A DNA stretch of 64,000 bases from DASQPR01 sp963724705. GTDB taxonomy: Bacteria; Actinomycetota; Actinomycetes; Mycobacteriales; Micromonosporaceae. The first letter of the stretch is position 1. Every line of letters starts with the position of its first letter. The translations under genes and the position numbers were made by a program. The notes below the pieces were generated by a model, which worked only from the letters and a program-made list of their open reading frames with translations, made no database searches and had not been told where the DNA came from. Positions 46,472 through 55,299 of this stretch are shown piece after piece. Location of the stretch: assembly GCA_963724705.1 (NCBI GenBank), contig CAVRVS010000004.1, positions 1 to 64,000 of the forward strand, written 5' to 3'.

Positions 46472-47218
46472 ATGAACGACTTCGACGGTCTTGCCGCTGT
46501 CGTCACGGGCGGCGCATCCGGTATCGGTCTCGCGACCGCGCGGGTGCTGGCCGCGCGCGGAGCGCGGGTCGCGGTGCTCGACCTCGATCCGTCCGGCTCG
46601 GATTTGTACGCTGTGCGCGCCGATGTGTCCGACGACGCCGCGGTCCGTACCGCCATTGCCGACGCGGCTTGTCACCTCGGTGGCATCGACGTTTTGGTCA
46701 ACAACGCTGGCATCGGTGCGGTCGGTACCGTTGCCGACAACTCGGATGAGCAGTGGCATCGGGTATTCGACGTCAACGTCGTGGGGATCGTCCGAGTGAC
46801 ACGCGCGGCATTGGAGTATCTGCGGGACTCCGACCACGCCGCGATCGTCAACACCTGTTCGATCGCGGCAACGGCCGGCCTGCCGCAGCGCGCACTTTAC
46901 GCAGCCACTAAGGGCGCGGTCCTGTCGCTGACGCTCGCGATGGCCGCCGATCACATTGATGAGGGCATCCGCGTGAACTGCGTCAACCCGGGTACGGCCG
47001 ACACGCCGTGGGTCTCCCGGCTGCTCCGTCAGGCAGCGGATCCGACCGCCGAACGGGCTGCGCTCGAGGCCAGGCAGCCGATGGGCCGCCTGGTCACCGC
47101 CGATGAGGTAGCGGCCGGAATCGCGTACCTGGCGAGCCCTACCGCGTCGTCGGTTACCGGCACAGCTCTCGCGATCGACGGTGGCATGGCGGGGCTACGG
47201 CTGCGACCGCGACCATGA
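46472..47218 (+). CDS. Short-chain dehydrogenase/reductase of the fucose locus
   Basis: A 248-residue classical SDR. It has the NAD-binding VVTGGASGIGLATARVLAAR and the structural NNAG motif (DVLVNNAGIG). The catalytic Ser lies in VNTCSIAATAG, YxxxK in ALYAATKGAVLSL, and CVNPGTADTPW follows. Position and type fit 2-keto-3-deoxy-L-fuconate dehydrogenase, the step after FucD, or L-fucose dehydrogenase; I cannot separate these by sequence. The stop overlaps the next gene's ATG. ATG 46472 is preceded by AGGAGTTCGG. NAD+ preference is suggested by the Asp after strand 2 (VAVLDLDPSG). Confidence 0.85.
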   Translation: MNDFDGLAAVVTGGASGIGLATARVLAARGARVAVLDLDPSGSDLYAVRADVSDDAAVRTAIADAACHLGGIDVLVNNAGIGAVGTVADNSDEQWHRVFDVNVVGIVRVTRAALEYLRDSDHAAIVNTCSIAATAGLPQRALYAATKGAVLSLTLAMAADHIDEGIRVNCVNPGTADTPWVSRLLRQAADPTAERAALEARQPMGRLVTADEVAAGIAYLASPTASSVTGTALAIDGGMAGLRLRPRP

Positions 47219-47379
47219 CCTCGGCGCAGCTTGCCTGTCGTCGGCTCGGTCGGACCGGTATAAGGGTCACGGACTCTCGTGGCCTGTGCGGCGCTCGGCC
47301 GGCATACATGGGCGATCTGATCGACTTTGCGCGCGACTGTCTGGCGGCCGGCGCCGACTGCGGCCTGCCGGTGGCGTGA
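47215..47379 (+). pseudogene. Aldo-keto reductase remnant with a large internal deletion
   Basis: A 54-residue frame overlaps both neighbours (ATGA with the SDR, GTGA with the lactonase). It starts MTSAQLACRRLGRTGIRVTD, like many aldo-keto reductases (RRLGRTG.xVT). It then jumps to YMGDLIDFARDCLAAGADCG and LPVA, which resembles the C-terminal helix before the usual AALQFPLAHP segment. The barrel with the Asp-Tyr-Lys-His active site is absent. In fucose clusters an AKR acts as fucose dehydrogenase, so the first oxidation step may be lost or taken over by the SDR. Confidence 0.55.
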
Positions 47380-48239
47380 CGGCCGTGATCATCGACGCGC
47401 ACCACCACGTCTGGGACCTGACCGTCCGCGAACAGGACTGGCTCGCCGACGAGTCAATGAAGCCGATCCGGCGCAACTTCTCTCTTGACGACCTCCGGCC
47501 GGCCGCGAAGGCCGCCGGGGTCATCGCCACGGTGATGGTCCAAACGATCACGGTCGCTGGGGAGACGCCGGAAATGCTCGCGACCGCCGCCGCGGATGCG
47601 CTCGTCGCGGGCGTCGTCGGCTGGATCGACCTCACCTCCGCGGCAGTCGCCGACGAACTCGCGATGCTGCGCGCCGGCGTCGGAGGCGAGTACCTCGTCG
47701 GCATCCGGCATCAGGTGCAGAGCGAGCCGGATCCGGACTGGCTCCGTCGACCCGATGTGATCCGCGGCCTGCGGACGGTCGCCGACGCCGGGCTCGCGTA
47801 CGACCTCATCATCAAGCCGCACCAGCTGCCCGCCGCAACGTACGCGGCGGGCGCGATACCAGATCTGCGGTTCGTTCTGGACCATGCCGGCAAGCCGGCA
47901 ATCGCGAGCAGCGGGCTCAACGCGTGGGCCGGGCCGGTGCGCGAGTTGGCCGCACTGCCCAACGTGGTCTGCAAACTGTCCGGGCTAGTCACTGAAGCCA
48001 CGTCGGGAGGCCGCGTCGCGGATATAGCGCCGTACGCCGATGTCATCCTCGACGCGTTCGGCCCCGATCGACTGATGTTCGGCTCGGACTGGCCAGTGAG
48101 CCTGCTCGTCAGCGATTACGGAGAGGTGATGCACCTGGCCCAGGCTCTAGTATCCGGGCTCAGCGCGTACGAACAGGCGGCAGTGTTCGGGGCGACGGCG
48201 GCGCGTGTCTACGCGATCGGAGCTTCACGCACGACGTGA
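47376..48239 (+). CDS. Amidohydrolase_2-family lactonase (probable L-fucono-lactonase)
   Basis: A 287-residue TIM-barrel hydrolase. It starts VTAVIIDAHHHVWDLTVREQ, with the HxH metal motif, and continues LVGIRHQVQSEPDPDWLRRP, LRFVLDHAGKPAIASSGLNA, NVVCKLSGLVTEATSGGRVA and LMFGSDWPVSLLVSDYGEVM (catalytic Asp in GSDWPV). This is the COG3618 type, which includes L-fuconolactone and L-rhamnonolactone hydrolases. GTG 47376 overlaps the AKR remnant stop. It would hydrolyse the lactone formed by fucose dehydrogenase to give the substrate of FucD. Confidence 0.88.
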   Translation: MTAVIIDAHHHVWDLTVREQDWLADESMKPIRRNFSLDDLRPAAKAAGVIATVMVQTITVAGETPEMLATAAADALVAGVVGWIDLTSAAVADELAMLRAGVGGEYLVGIRHQVQSEPDPDWLRRPDVIRGLRTVADAGLAYDLIIKPHQLPAATYAAGAIPDLRFVLDHAGKPAIASSGLNAWAGPVRELAALPNVVCKLSGLVTEATSGGRVADIAPYADVILDAFGPDRLMFGSDWPVSLLVSDYGEVMHLAQALVSGLSAYEQAAVFGATAARVYAIGASRTT

Positions 48240-48366
48240 ATCTGACCGCCGCGACGGCCGGAGGAATTCATTCTGGCTGTCGACGCAGCACACCACCGGA
48301 CAGACCTGAAAACGCAGAGGTGCACCTGTGTCGGCGATGTACGAACCACGCCGCCGTTCACCGCGT

Positions 48367-50808
48367 TCATGCGCGGATCCGTTCCATGTTCGGGTCGGCC
48401 AGCGGCTCCGCGGCCACCACGGCCGAGACACGCTCGTCGAAGTAGCCGATGTGCACTTCGGTGCCGATCTTGGTCAGCTCCACCGGCAGCCAGGCGTAGG
48501 CGATGCCGCGGCCAATCGTGTAACCGTACGCCGCGCTCGTCACGTACCCGATACAAGCGTCGCCGTTGAACACCGGCTCCTTGCCGACGACGACCGCGGT
48601 GTCGTCGTCTGAGCGTGAGGCAGGTCAGCTTGCGGGTGACGTTGTCCTTGCGTTTGATCAGCGCTTCCCGGCCGATGAACTCGCCCTTGTCCAGCTTCAC
48701 GGCGAAGCCGAGACCGGCCTCGTACGGGTCGTGTTCGTAGGTCATGTCTGCGCCGAAGCTGCGGTAACCCTTCTCCAGTCGCAAGCTGTTGAACGCACCG
48801 CGTCCGGCGGCGATGATGCCGTGCGGCTGCCCGGCGGCCCACAGCAGGTCCCAGAGCTTGGCACCGTACTCGGCGGTGGTGTACAGCTCCCAGCCGAGCT
48901 CTCCGACGTAGGACAAGCGCAATGCGGTCACCGGCACGGTGCCAATGAAGGCCGGCTTGGCCCGGAAGTACCTGAAGCCCTCCTTCGAGAAGTCTGTTTC
49001 GGTCAACGGCTGAACGACATCGCGGGCCTTCGGACCCCACAGGCCGATACAGCAGGTGCCGGGTGTGATGTCGCGGACCTGGATGGCGCTGTCGGCTCGG
49101 CAGGTGACGGTGGAGCCAGTCGAGGTCGAGGTTGCCGTTGGCACCTACCTGGAATCGATCGGCGCCCAAGCGCGCGACGGTGATGTCACTGCGGATGCCG
49201 CCGTCGGTGTCGAGCAGTAGGCAGTACGTCACCGAGCCGATCGACTTGTCCACGTCGCCGGTGACCATGCTGTTCAGGTACGCAGCGGCCCCCGCGCCGG
49301 TGACCTGCGAGACGCTTGAGCGCCGTCATGTCGTACATCGCGACCGTCTCGCGGGTCACCTTCGCCTCTGCCGCAACGATGGGCGACCAGTACCGCGCGG
49401 CCCAGTCGTTCGGCGTCGGTACCTCACGGCCGGCAACGAGTCCGGCGTTGGCCTCGTACCATTGCGGCCGTTCCCAGCCGGCCGCCTCGAGGAACTGGCC
49501 GCCCAGCGCGGATTCCCTTTCATAGAAGGGAGAAACGCGAATCGGACGCAGGTTCTCCGGAGGCTGCAGCGGGTGAATGATGTCGTACACCTCGACGAAG
49601 TTCTGACAGTCGCGGGTGAGCACGTACTCGGGCGAGAGCTGGTGCTGTTCGAACCGGTTCACGTCACATTCGTGCAGATCGAACGAAGAGCAATGACCGT
49701 CGACCAACAGTTCGGCAACGGCCCGACCGACGCCGGCGGAATGCGTTATCCAGACTGCCTCCGCCACCCAAAAGCCATCGACGTCGGGCGACTCTCCGAT
49801 CAACGGCATGTTGTCGGTGGTGAACGAGAACAGCCCGTTGATGCCCTCGGTGATCTCCGCGTCCCGGGTCGACGGCAGCAGAATCCGGGTCTCTTTCCAT
49901 GCTTCGGCGAAGTCGTCCTCGGTGAACTGCAGGACCGATGGCATGCCGTCCGCTTCGTGCGGGCGCGCGATTTCCTCCGCCCGAATCGGCATCGGGCGGT
50001 GACCGTAGTAGCCGACTCCAAGCGTGTCGTACCGCTCGCGGTAGTACAGGTCCCGGTCCTGGTGGCGCAGGATTGGCAGCGTCGCTTCGTCGGTATGCCC
50101 GGCGAGCCCAGGCACGGCCGACGTCCACGCCAGTTGGTGAGCGAGCGGAGTCAGCGGCAGGCTCATCCCCACCTTGGCTGCGATCACCGGGCCCCAGATG
50201 CCGGCGCAGCACACCACGATGTCTGCGGGGATCTCGCCTTGATCGGTCACGACACCGGCGATCCGCCCGGCCTCAACTCTGATGTCGAGAACCTCGTGCC
50301 GGTTAAGGATGGTCGCTCCCCGTGCGGCTGCCCGACGAGTCTGAGCATCGACCGCGCGCACCGCCTTCGCGATGCCGTCGGTCGGCACGTACAGGCCACC
50401 GAGCACAATGTCCGGATCAAGCAAGGGGTATTTGGCGATCGTCTCGGCGGAATCCAGCATGAATGCTTCGACTCCCCAGGCGGTCAGCCAACCATGTCGC
50501 CGATGCAGGTCTCTCGCACGCTCCGGAGTGGTTGCGACCTCAAGACCTCCGACCGGCAGAAAGCATGGTTCACCGTCGGCGTCGAGCGAGCAGAACTTCT
50601 CGACGGTATAGCGGGCGAATTCGGTCATGGTCTTCGATCCGTTGGCCTGGAACACCAGACCAGGGGCGTGCGATGTGGACCCACCGGGAGTGGGCAGATC
50701 CCCTTGCTCGACAAGGGTGACGTCTGTCCACCCGCGCAGTGTCAGTTCATCGACCAGCGCCGCGCCGACCACACCCGCACCGATGACGACGACTCGAGGA
50801 GCCACCAT
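48367..50808 (-). pseudogene. Dimethylglycine oxidase-like flavoenzyme, three frameshifts
   Basis: The long N-terminal frame matches dimethylglycine oxidase: dinucleotide site VVVIGAGVVGAALVDELTLR, GSTSHAPGLVFQANGSKTMT (region of the FAD-linked His), LPILRHQDRDLYYRERYDTL and VAEAVWITHSAGVGRAVAEL. Shifts near 49311, 49108 and 48612 split the C-terminal folate-binding (GcvT-like) half: AAAYLNSMVTGDVDKSIGSV, DITPGTCCIGLWGPKARDVV, FIGTVPVTALRLSYVGELGW, FNGDACIGYVTSAAYGYTIG. The total is ~814 residues, close to the ~830 of the Arthrobacter enzyme. It would oxidise dimethylglycine to sarcosine. ATG 50808 follows AAGGCGG. It is divergent from the IclR gene. Confidence 0.85.
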
Positions 50809-51041
50809 GAGAAACCGCCTTGGTTCTGCAATATGCAACTGTCGGTGTGTGACGCAACCAGCGTTCCCGGCCCAGACAAGCCGTGTCAAGCCTTCACGCC
50901 CGGGAACCAGACCCCGGAGCGGCGCATTGTCGCTACGTTGACGGCCGACCGCGTCCTGGCTAAAGCCGAGATTGCATAACGCTGCGTATTACGCTCGACG
51001 TCTCGCATTTCGCAACAGTCTCGTGGCCGTACAGTGGTGCC

Positions 51042-51839
51042 ATGCGCAACGGTGTGCGGAATGGCGAATCCTCCGCTGAATCGGTTGGTGGCGTTCAGTC
51101 CGTCGACCGGGCCATCACCGTGCTGGAGATCCTCGCGCGTCTTGGCGACGCCGGTGTAAGCGAGGTGGCCGCCGACATCGGGGTTCACAAGTCCACCGCC
51201 TTTCGGCTCCTCAGCGCGCTCGAGGAACGAGGCTTGGTCGAACAAGCCACCGATCGAGGCAAGTACCAGCTCGGATTCGGCATCCTCCGGCTCGCCAGCG
51301 CGATCCCGGGTCGGCTCGATCTGGTGCGCCAGGCTCGTCCCGTTCTCGACGAACTCGCGGCCGAATTCGGCGAGACCGTGAACCTGGCCGTTGTCCGCTC
51401 GCACTACGCGGTGAACGTCGACCAGGCCACGACGTCCGCCGCTGTCGCGGCGCAGAACTGGGTCGGCCAGCTGACTCCACTACACGCGACGTCGAGCGGG
51501 AAGGTGCTGCTCGCCCACCTGAGCGCGGAATCTCGTAAGCAGCTGATCGACGCAGCCGGCCTGCCTCGGTACACGAAGCGGACCCTGACGACGCGCAAGG
51601 CGCTCGACGCGGTGCTGAAGACCGTTCTTATCGACGGGTACGCGACGACGTACGAGGAATACGAGGACGGTCTGAACGCGATTGCTGCGCCGGTACGCGA
51701 TCACACTGGAGCGGTCGTCGGCGCGGTAAGCGTGTCCGGACCGGCATATCGGCTGGACGGGACGCGGATCGCCAAAATCACCGACGATCTTCGATCAGCG
51801 GCCAACCGGATCAGCGACCGAATGGGCTATCTCAGATAG
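51042..51839 (+). CDS. IclR-family transcriptional regulator
   Basis: A 265-residue protein with the IclR winged helix (GGVQSVDRAITVLEILARLG, VAADIGVHKSTAFRLLSALE) and effector-binding GAF-like domain (LATSSGKVLLAHLSAESRKQ-type block, TLTTRKALDAVLKTVLIDGY, APVRDHTGAVVGAVSVSGPA). It lies between the divergent dimethylglycine oxidase and the convergent Rieske oxygenase genes, so it most likely controls methylated-amine catabolism. Candidate sites CGCAACAG (51011) and TGCAACTG (50834) lie in its upstream region. ATG 51042 is chosen; no strong Shine-Dalgarno. Confidence 0.9.
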   Translation: MRNGVRNGESSAESVGGVQSVDRAITVLEILARLGDAGVSEVAADIGVHKSTAFRLLSALEERGLVEQATDRGKYQLGFGILRLASAIPGRLDLVRQARPVLDELAAEFGETVNLAVVRSHYAVNVDQATTSAAVAAQNWVGQLTPLHATSSGKVLLAHLSAESRKQLIDAAGLPRYTKRTLTTRKALDAVLKTVLIDGYATTYEEYEDGLNAIAAPVRDHTGAVVGAVSVSGPAYRLDGTRIAKITDDLRSAANRISDRMGYLR

Positions 51840-51879
51840 CACCGCGTTGCATTCCTCAACGTCCACCGGTCTGTCGGCT

Positions 51880-51906
51880 CGGGCGCGCCCTCATCGAGCG
51901 CGCCCG
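51880..51906. terminator. Hairpin between convergent IclR and Rieske oxygenase genes
   Basis: CGGGCGCGC (51880-51888) pairs with GCGCGCCCG (51898-51906) around a nine-base loop. It lies ~40 bases from each gene end, so it may terminate both transcripts. Confidence 0.65.
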
Positions 51907-51945
51907 GGGCCATTTCAGATCCCACACGGTTGGACTGAGCGGGGA

Positions 51946-53092
51946 TCAGGATTCATCGAGCAGTCGGTTGCCGGACCCAAGTCGCTGTATGAGCCAGTCG
52001 TGGAAGAGCCCAATATGATGTTCGCTCGGCACCAGCACGCCGCCGTTGCGATAAACGCGTGAGCTCATGGTCGGCTGGCACCGTTCGCATGCATCGAAGT
52101 CCTGTTGATTCACCCGGTGGAACAGTTCCACCGAGCGGCTGATGTCCTTGCCGGACTCGACCACACCGGGCAAATACAGCCAGTCGCACTCGACGATCGT
52201 GTGGTCCGCCGCGATCGGGTACATCCGATGGAAGATCACGTGGTCCGGCACGAGGTTGATGAACACCTGCGGCCTGATGGTGACCGCGTAGTAGCGGCGG
52301 TCTTGGTCCTCGCTGACACCGGGAATCCGATCCACGCCATCGGAGCCGTCGATCGTGAATCCCTTGATCTCTTCGCCGAATTTGGCCCCATGTCCGACGA
52401 AGTACTGCGCCGCGTAGCCGTCCGCGAACTCCGGCAGCACCTCGGTCAACTCCGGGTGGATCGTGGCGCAGTGGTAGCACTCCATGAAGTTCTCGACGAT
52501 CAGCTTCCAGTTGGCCCTGACGTCGTAGACGATCCGCCGACCCACCTCAAGGTTTTCGATGTCGTAATGATCGATCGAGTCCAAGTCGCCGAGTCGCTCG
52601 GTGACGGCGTGCATCACTGTTTCCTCGAACGAATCGGGCTCATCGGCCAGGCAAACCCAGATGTAGCCGAGCCATTGCCGTACTGAGATGCGCATCAAGC
52701 CGAAGTCGACACGATCGATGTCGGGCATCTTTGTCAGGTTCGGGGCCGCGATGAGCTTGCCGTCCAGATCATAAGTCCAAGCGTGGTACGGACACTGAAA
52801 CGCCCGCTTGGTCGCGCCGGTCTCCTCGGTGCACAGCTTCGCGCCGCGGTGGCGGCATACGTTGAAGAACGCCCTTACTTCACCGGATCGATTGCGCGAG
52901 ATCAGCACGCTCTCACGACCGACCTGAACCGTCCGGAACGACCCGGGATGCGGCAGGTCAGACGAGCGTGCGGCGCAGAACCACATCTCCTCGAAGATGC
53001 GCCGTTGTTCCAGCGGCAAAGACGTTCTCATCGGTGTAATAACGACCCGGTAGCGTCGCGATGAGACTGTCGGGCAGGCTGGTCGTCGACAC
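51946..53092 (-). pseudogene. Rieske-type oxygenase alpha subunit (quaternary amine demethylase type), frameshift near the start
   Basis: The main frame holds the Rieske ligands CRHRG and CPYHAWTYDLDGKL, and the mononuclear iron site ENFMECYHCATIHPEL. It also has the GbcA/Stc2-like tail FINLVPDHVIFHRMYPIAAD. The N-terminus lies in another frame: GTG 53092 after GGAG, reading VSTTSLPDSLIATLPGRYYT, then DENVFA. A one-base shift near 53010 joins it to LEQRRIFEEMWFCAARSSDL. The rebuilt ~381 residues resemble glycine betaine or stachydrine demethylases. With a ferredoxin and reductase upstream it would remove a methyl group as formaldehyde, feeding dimethylglycine to the oxidase. Confidence 0.85.
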
Positions 53093-54274
53093 GGGCTACT
53101 CCTGACGCGCTGGGGATGGTTGCGGTTGCGAGCTGGCGACGCCAGCGCATGAACGACTTGTCGTGGCCCATGGCTAACACGGCTACCGGATCGGTCCCGC
53201 GGCGATACACCGCGAGAAAGTCACGGTCGGCTGTAGAACCCTCTTCGACCACAACCGAATCGGCGGCGGCGATGTGGCCGGCGACCTGGATGGTGAGTCC
53301 GTACTGGTCGGACCAGAAGTATGGCGGCCGACCGGACCTGAACTCGGTGCCACCGGACAACAGTGTCGCCGCGGCGATCGCGCCGCGCTCGCGGGCAGCC
53401 GTCCAGTGCTCGAAGCGGTGGTGCCGGCCGAGAGCGGGCTCGTACCAAGCAGCGCAGTCGCCGACAGCCACCACATTGGCCACCGACGTCGCGCCGAAGG
53501 CGTCACAGATCACCCCATCGGCGGCGGCCAAGCCGGACCCGGCCAGCCACTCGGTGTTGGGCCGGACCCCGATCCCCATGAGCACGACGTCGGCGTCGAC
53601 GACCCGGCCGTCCGCGAGCGCGACACCCGTTACCCGATCGCGGCCGGTCAAACCGTGTACCCCCACGCCGCAAAGCAGTTCCACGCCATGGTCGGCGTGC
53701 AAGGACGACACGACGCGACCCATCTCGGCGCCCAGCGGACCGGCCAGTGGGTGATTGGCGGCTTCGACGACAGTCACAGCCAGTCCGAGGCTTCGTGCGG
53801 TGGACGCGACTTCGGCGCCGATGAAGCCGGCGCCGACGACGACCAGCCGTACCCCGGAACTGAGGTCTCCGCGCAGCGAGCGGGAATCATCGAGGGACCG
53901 CAGCACATGTGCACCCGCGAGCCGCGAAGTACCCGGCAGCCTGCGGGGCGACGCGCCGGTTGCCAGTACGACCCCGTCCGCGACGATGGAGCTACCGTCC
54001 GACAGATCCAATCGTCGCCCCGACGGATCGAGCGCCGTGGCCTTGATGCCGAACCGCCAGTCGGCGTCGAAGGTCTTCGTCGGCTGCTTCGAGCGCAATC
54101 TCAACCTCGTGTCGCGGTCCCGGCGAGAAAGGTCTTCGACAGCGGTGGCCGATCGTAGGGTCGGTGGTGCTCATCGCTGACGATGAACAGGCGGCCATCG
54201 AAGCCTTGGTTGCGCAGCGCGCGTGCGGTCGAGAGTCCGGCCAACGAGCCGCCCACGACCACGATCGTTCTCAC
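53028..54274 (-). pseudogene. FAD-dependent ferredoxin reductase, single frameshift
   Basis: GTG 54274 starts VRTIVVVGGSLAGLSTARAL, with the FAD dinucleotide motif, and continues HHRPYDRPPLSKTFLAGTAT. Near 54110 the frame shifts to FDADWRFGIKATALDPSGRR, VVLATGASPRRLPGTSRLAG, VRLVVVGAGFIGAEVASTAR (NAD site) and ANVVAVGDCAAWYEPALGRH. The total is ~415 residues, typical of Rieske-system ferredoxin reductases (BphA4/rubredoxin reductase family). The GTG overlaps the stop of the Rieske ferredoxin gene, and its end overlaps the oxygenase start. It would pass electrons from NAD(P)H to the ferredoxin. Confidence 0.85.
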
Positions 54275-54624
54275 GGGACGTCCGAGGGCACGCCGGCACC
54301 GGGAGGAAGGTTCGGTGCCGCGGTCGAGAGCGTGACGTGGATGATCCCGTCGACGACGCTCACTTCGTGCGTCCGAATCGGACGCTTTGCCGGCGGCGCA
54401 TCGACGGCGCCGGTGCGCAGGTCGAACTTGGATGCGTGTAGCGGGCACTCGATCTCGCAACCCTCGAGCCAGCCGTCGGCGAGCGAGGCGTCCTGGTGCG
54501 TGCACATGTCGTCCACTGCGAAAAGTTCGCCCTCATCGGTGTGAAAGACGGCGATGGGCGGCTCCACGTCGACCCGACGAACTTCCCCGGGCGCGAGGTC
54601 GGCGAGCGGGCAAACGACGACCAT
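54271..54624 (-). CDS. Rieske [2Fe-2S] ferredoxin
   Basis: A ~117-residue ferredoxin beginning MVVVCPLADLAPGEVRRVDV. Cluster ligands are CTHQDA (CxH) and CPLHASKFDLRTG (CxxH) with the usual spacing. It ends HEVSVVDGIIHVTLSTAAPN. It would shuttle electrons from the reductase encoded immediately downstream (GTGA overlap) to the Rieske oxygenase. ATG 54624 is the assigned start; AGGT lies just upstream. A separate ferredoxin makes this a three-component system, unlike two-component GbcAB. Confidence 0.92.
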   Translation of the reverse strand: MVVVCPLADLAPGEVRRVDVEPPIAVFHTDEGELFAVDDMCTHQDASLADGWLEGCEIECPLHASKFDLRTGAVDAPPAKRPIRTHEVSVVDGIIHVTLSTAAPNLPPGAGVPSDVP

Positions 54625-54667
54625 CTGATCACCTCGAAGTGCGCAAAACGAAACGCGCTGCACTATA

Positions 54668-54675
54668 CGCAACAG
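54668..54675. promoter_or_regulatory. CGCAACAG motif upstream of the Rieske ferredoxin
   Basis: ACGCAACAGAATCTCGG here resembles TCGCAACAGTCTCG at 51010 upstream of the IclR gene. It falls in the 99-base gap between soxG and the ferredoxin gene and could be a shared regulator site. Short and unproven. Confidence 0.25.
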
Positions 54676-54723
54676 AATCTCGGCATGGTGAACCGTTGTC
54701 AAGGGGCCGGCAGCTGCCCGCGA

Positions 54724-55299
54724 TCACCCGACCTCGGTGCACGCGTCGATCAACCACGATGCCAGGTAGTCGGCGAACGAGGCCCGTACCAGAACGAGGA
54801 AATCCGACGCGGAGTCATCATGCACAACGATCACCACGCCGGTACGCGCAAGCAGGGTCTGCACGCACGAGTGGATCGGTGTGACCTTCGGGTGGAGATC
54901 GATCGAGCAGCCGCGAGCGAGCACTTCACGCACGTGCGCACCGGTCAGTTCGAGCGCCGTACGTTCCGCCGACACGTCCGTCACGGCGCCATCGCATGAG
55001 CCGATGGCCTCGCGCAGCGCCGCGGCCAACGACGTCTCCCATCCCGGCGGCGCTAACACCAGCCACTCGTCCGGCCCCAACCAGAGCACCTCGAATTCGC
55101 CGAAACGAGACGCTGTGCAGGCGACGGTCGGCAGCGGCCCACCAAGCACCGCCGCAATTGCGATCGTGGCTGGACTCGTTGCATCCAGCCGCACGTTGAG
55201 CTGGGTCAAAAACGGTAGCTCCGAGGCCCCGATCGGCAGGCCGGCGAGTTCACCGGACCGGCCGGCCAACGGGCTGTGGCGGCGCGCGATGTCAGCCAT
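54724..55299 (-). CDS. soxG: Sarcosine oxidase gamma subunit
   Basis: A 191-residue protein matching SoxG: ADIARRHSPLAGRSGELAGL, PFLTQLNVRLDA, FEVLWLGPDEWLVLAPPGWE, DVSAERTALELTGAHVREVL, CSIDLHPKVTPIHSCVQTLL. The subunit is part of the heterotetrameric sarcosine oxidase and helps bind folate-derived C1 units. ATG 55299 overlaps the end of soxA by eight bases. It is the last gene of soxBDAG; the Rieske components follow after 99 bases on the same strand. Confidence 0.9.
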   Translation of the reverse strand: MADIARRHSPLAGRSGELAGLPIGASELPFLTQLNVRLDATSPATIAIAAVLGGPLPTVACTASRFGEFEVLWLGPDEWLVLAPPGWETSLAAALREAIGSCDGAVTDVSAERTALELTGAHVREVLARGCSIDLHPKVTPIHSCVQTLLARTGVVIVVHDDSASDFLVLVRASFADYLASWLIDACTEVG

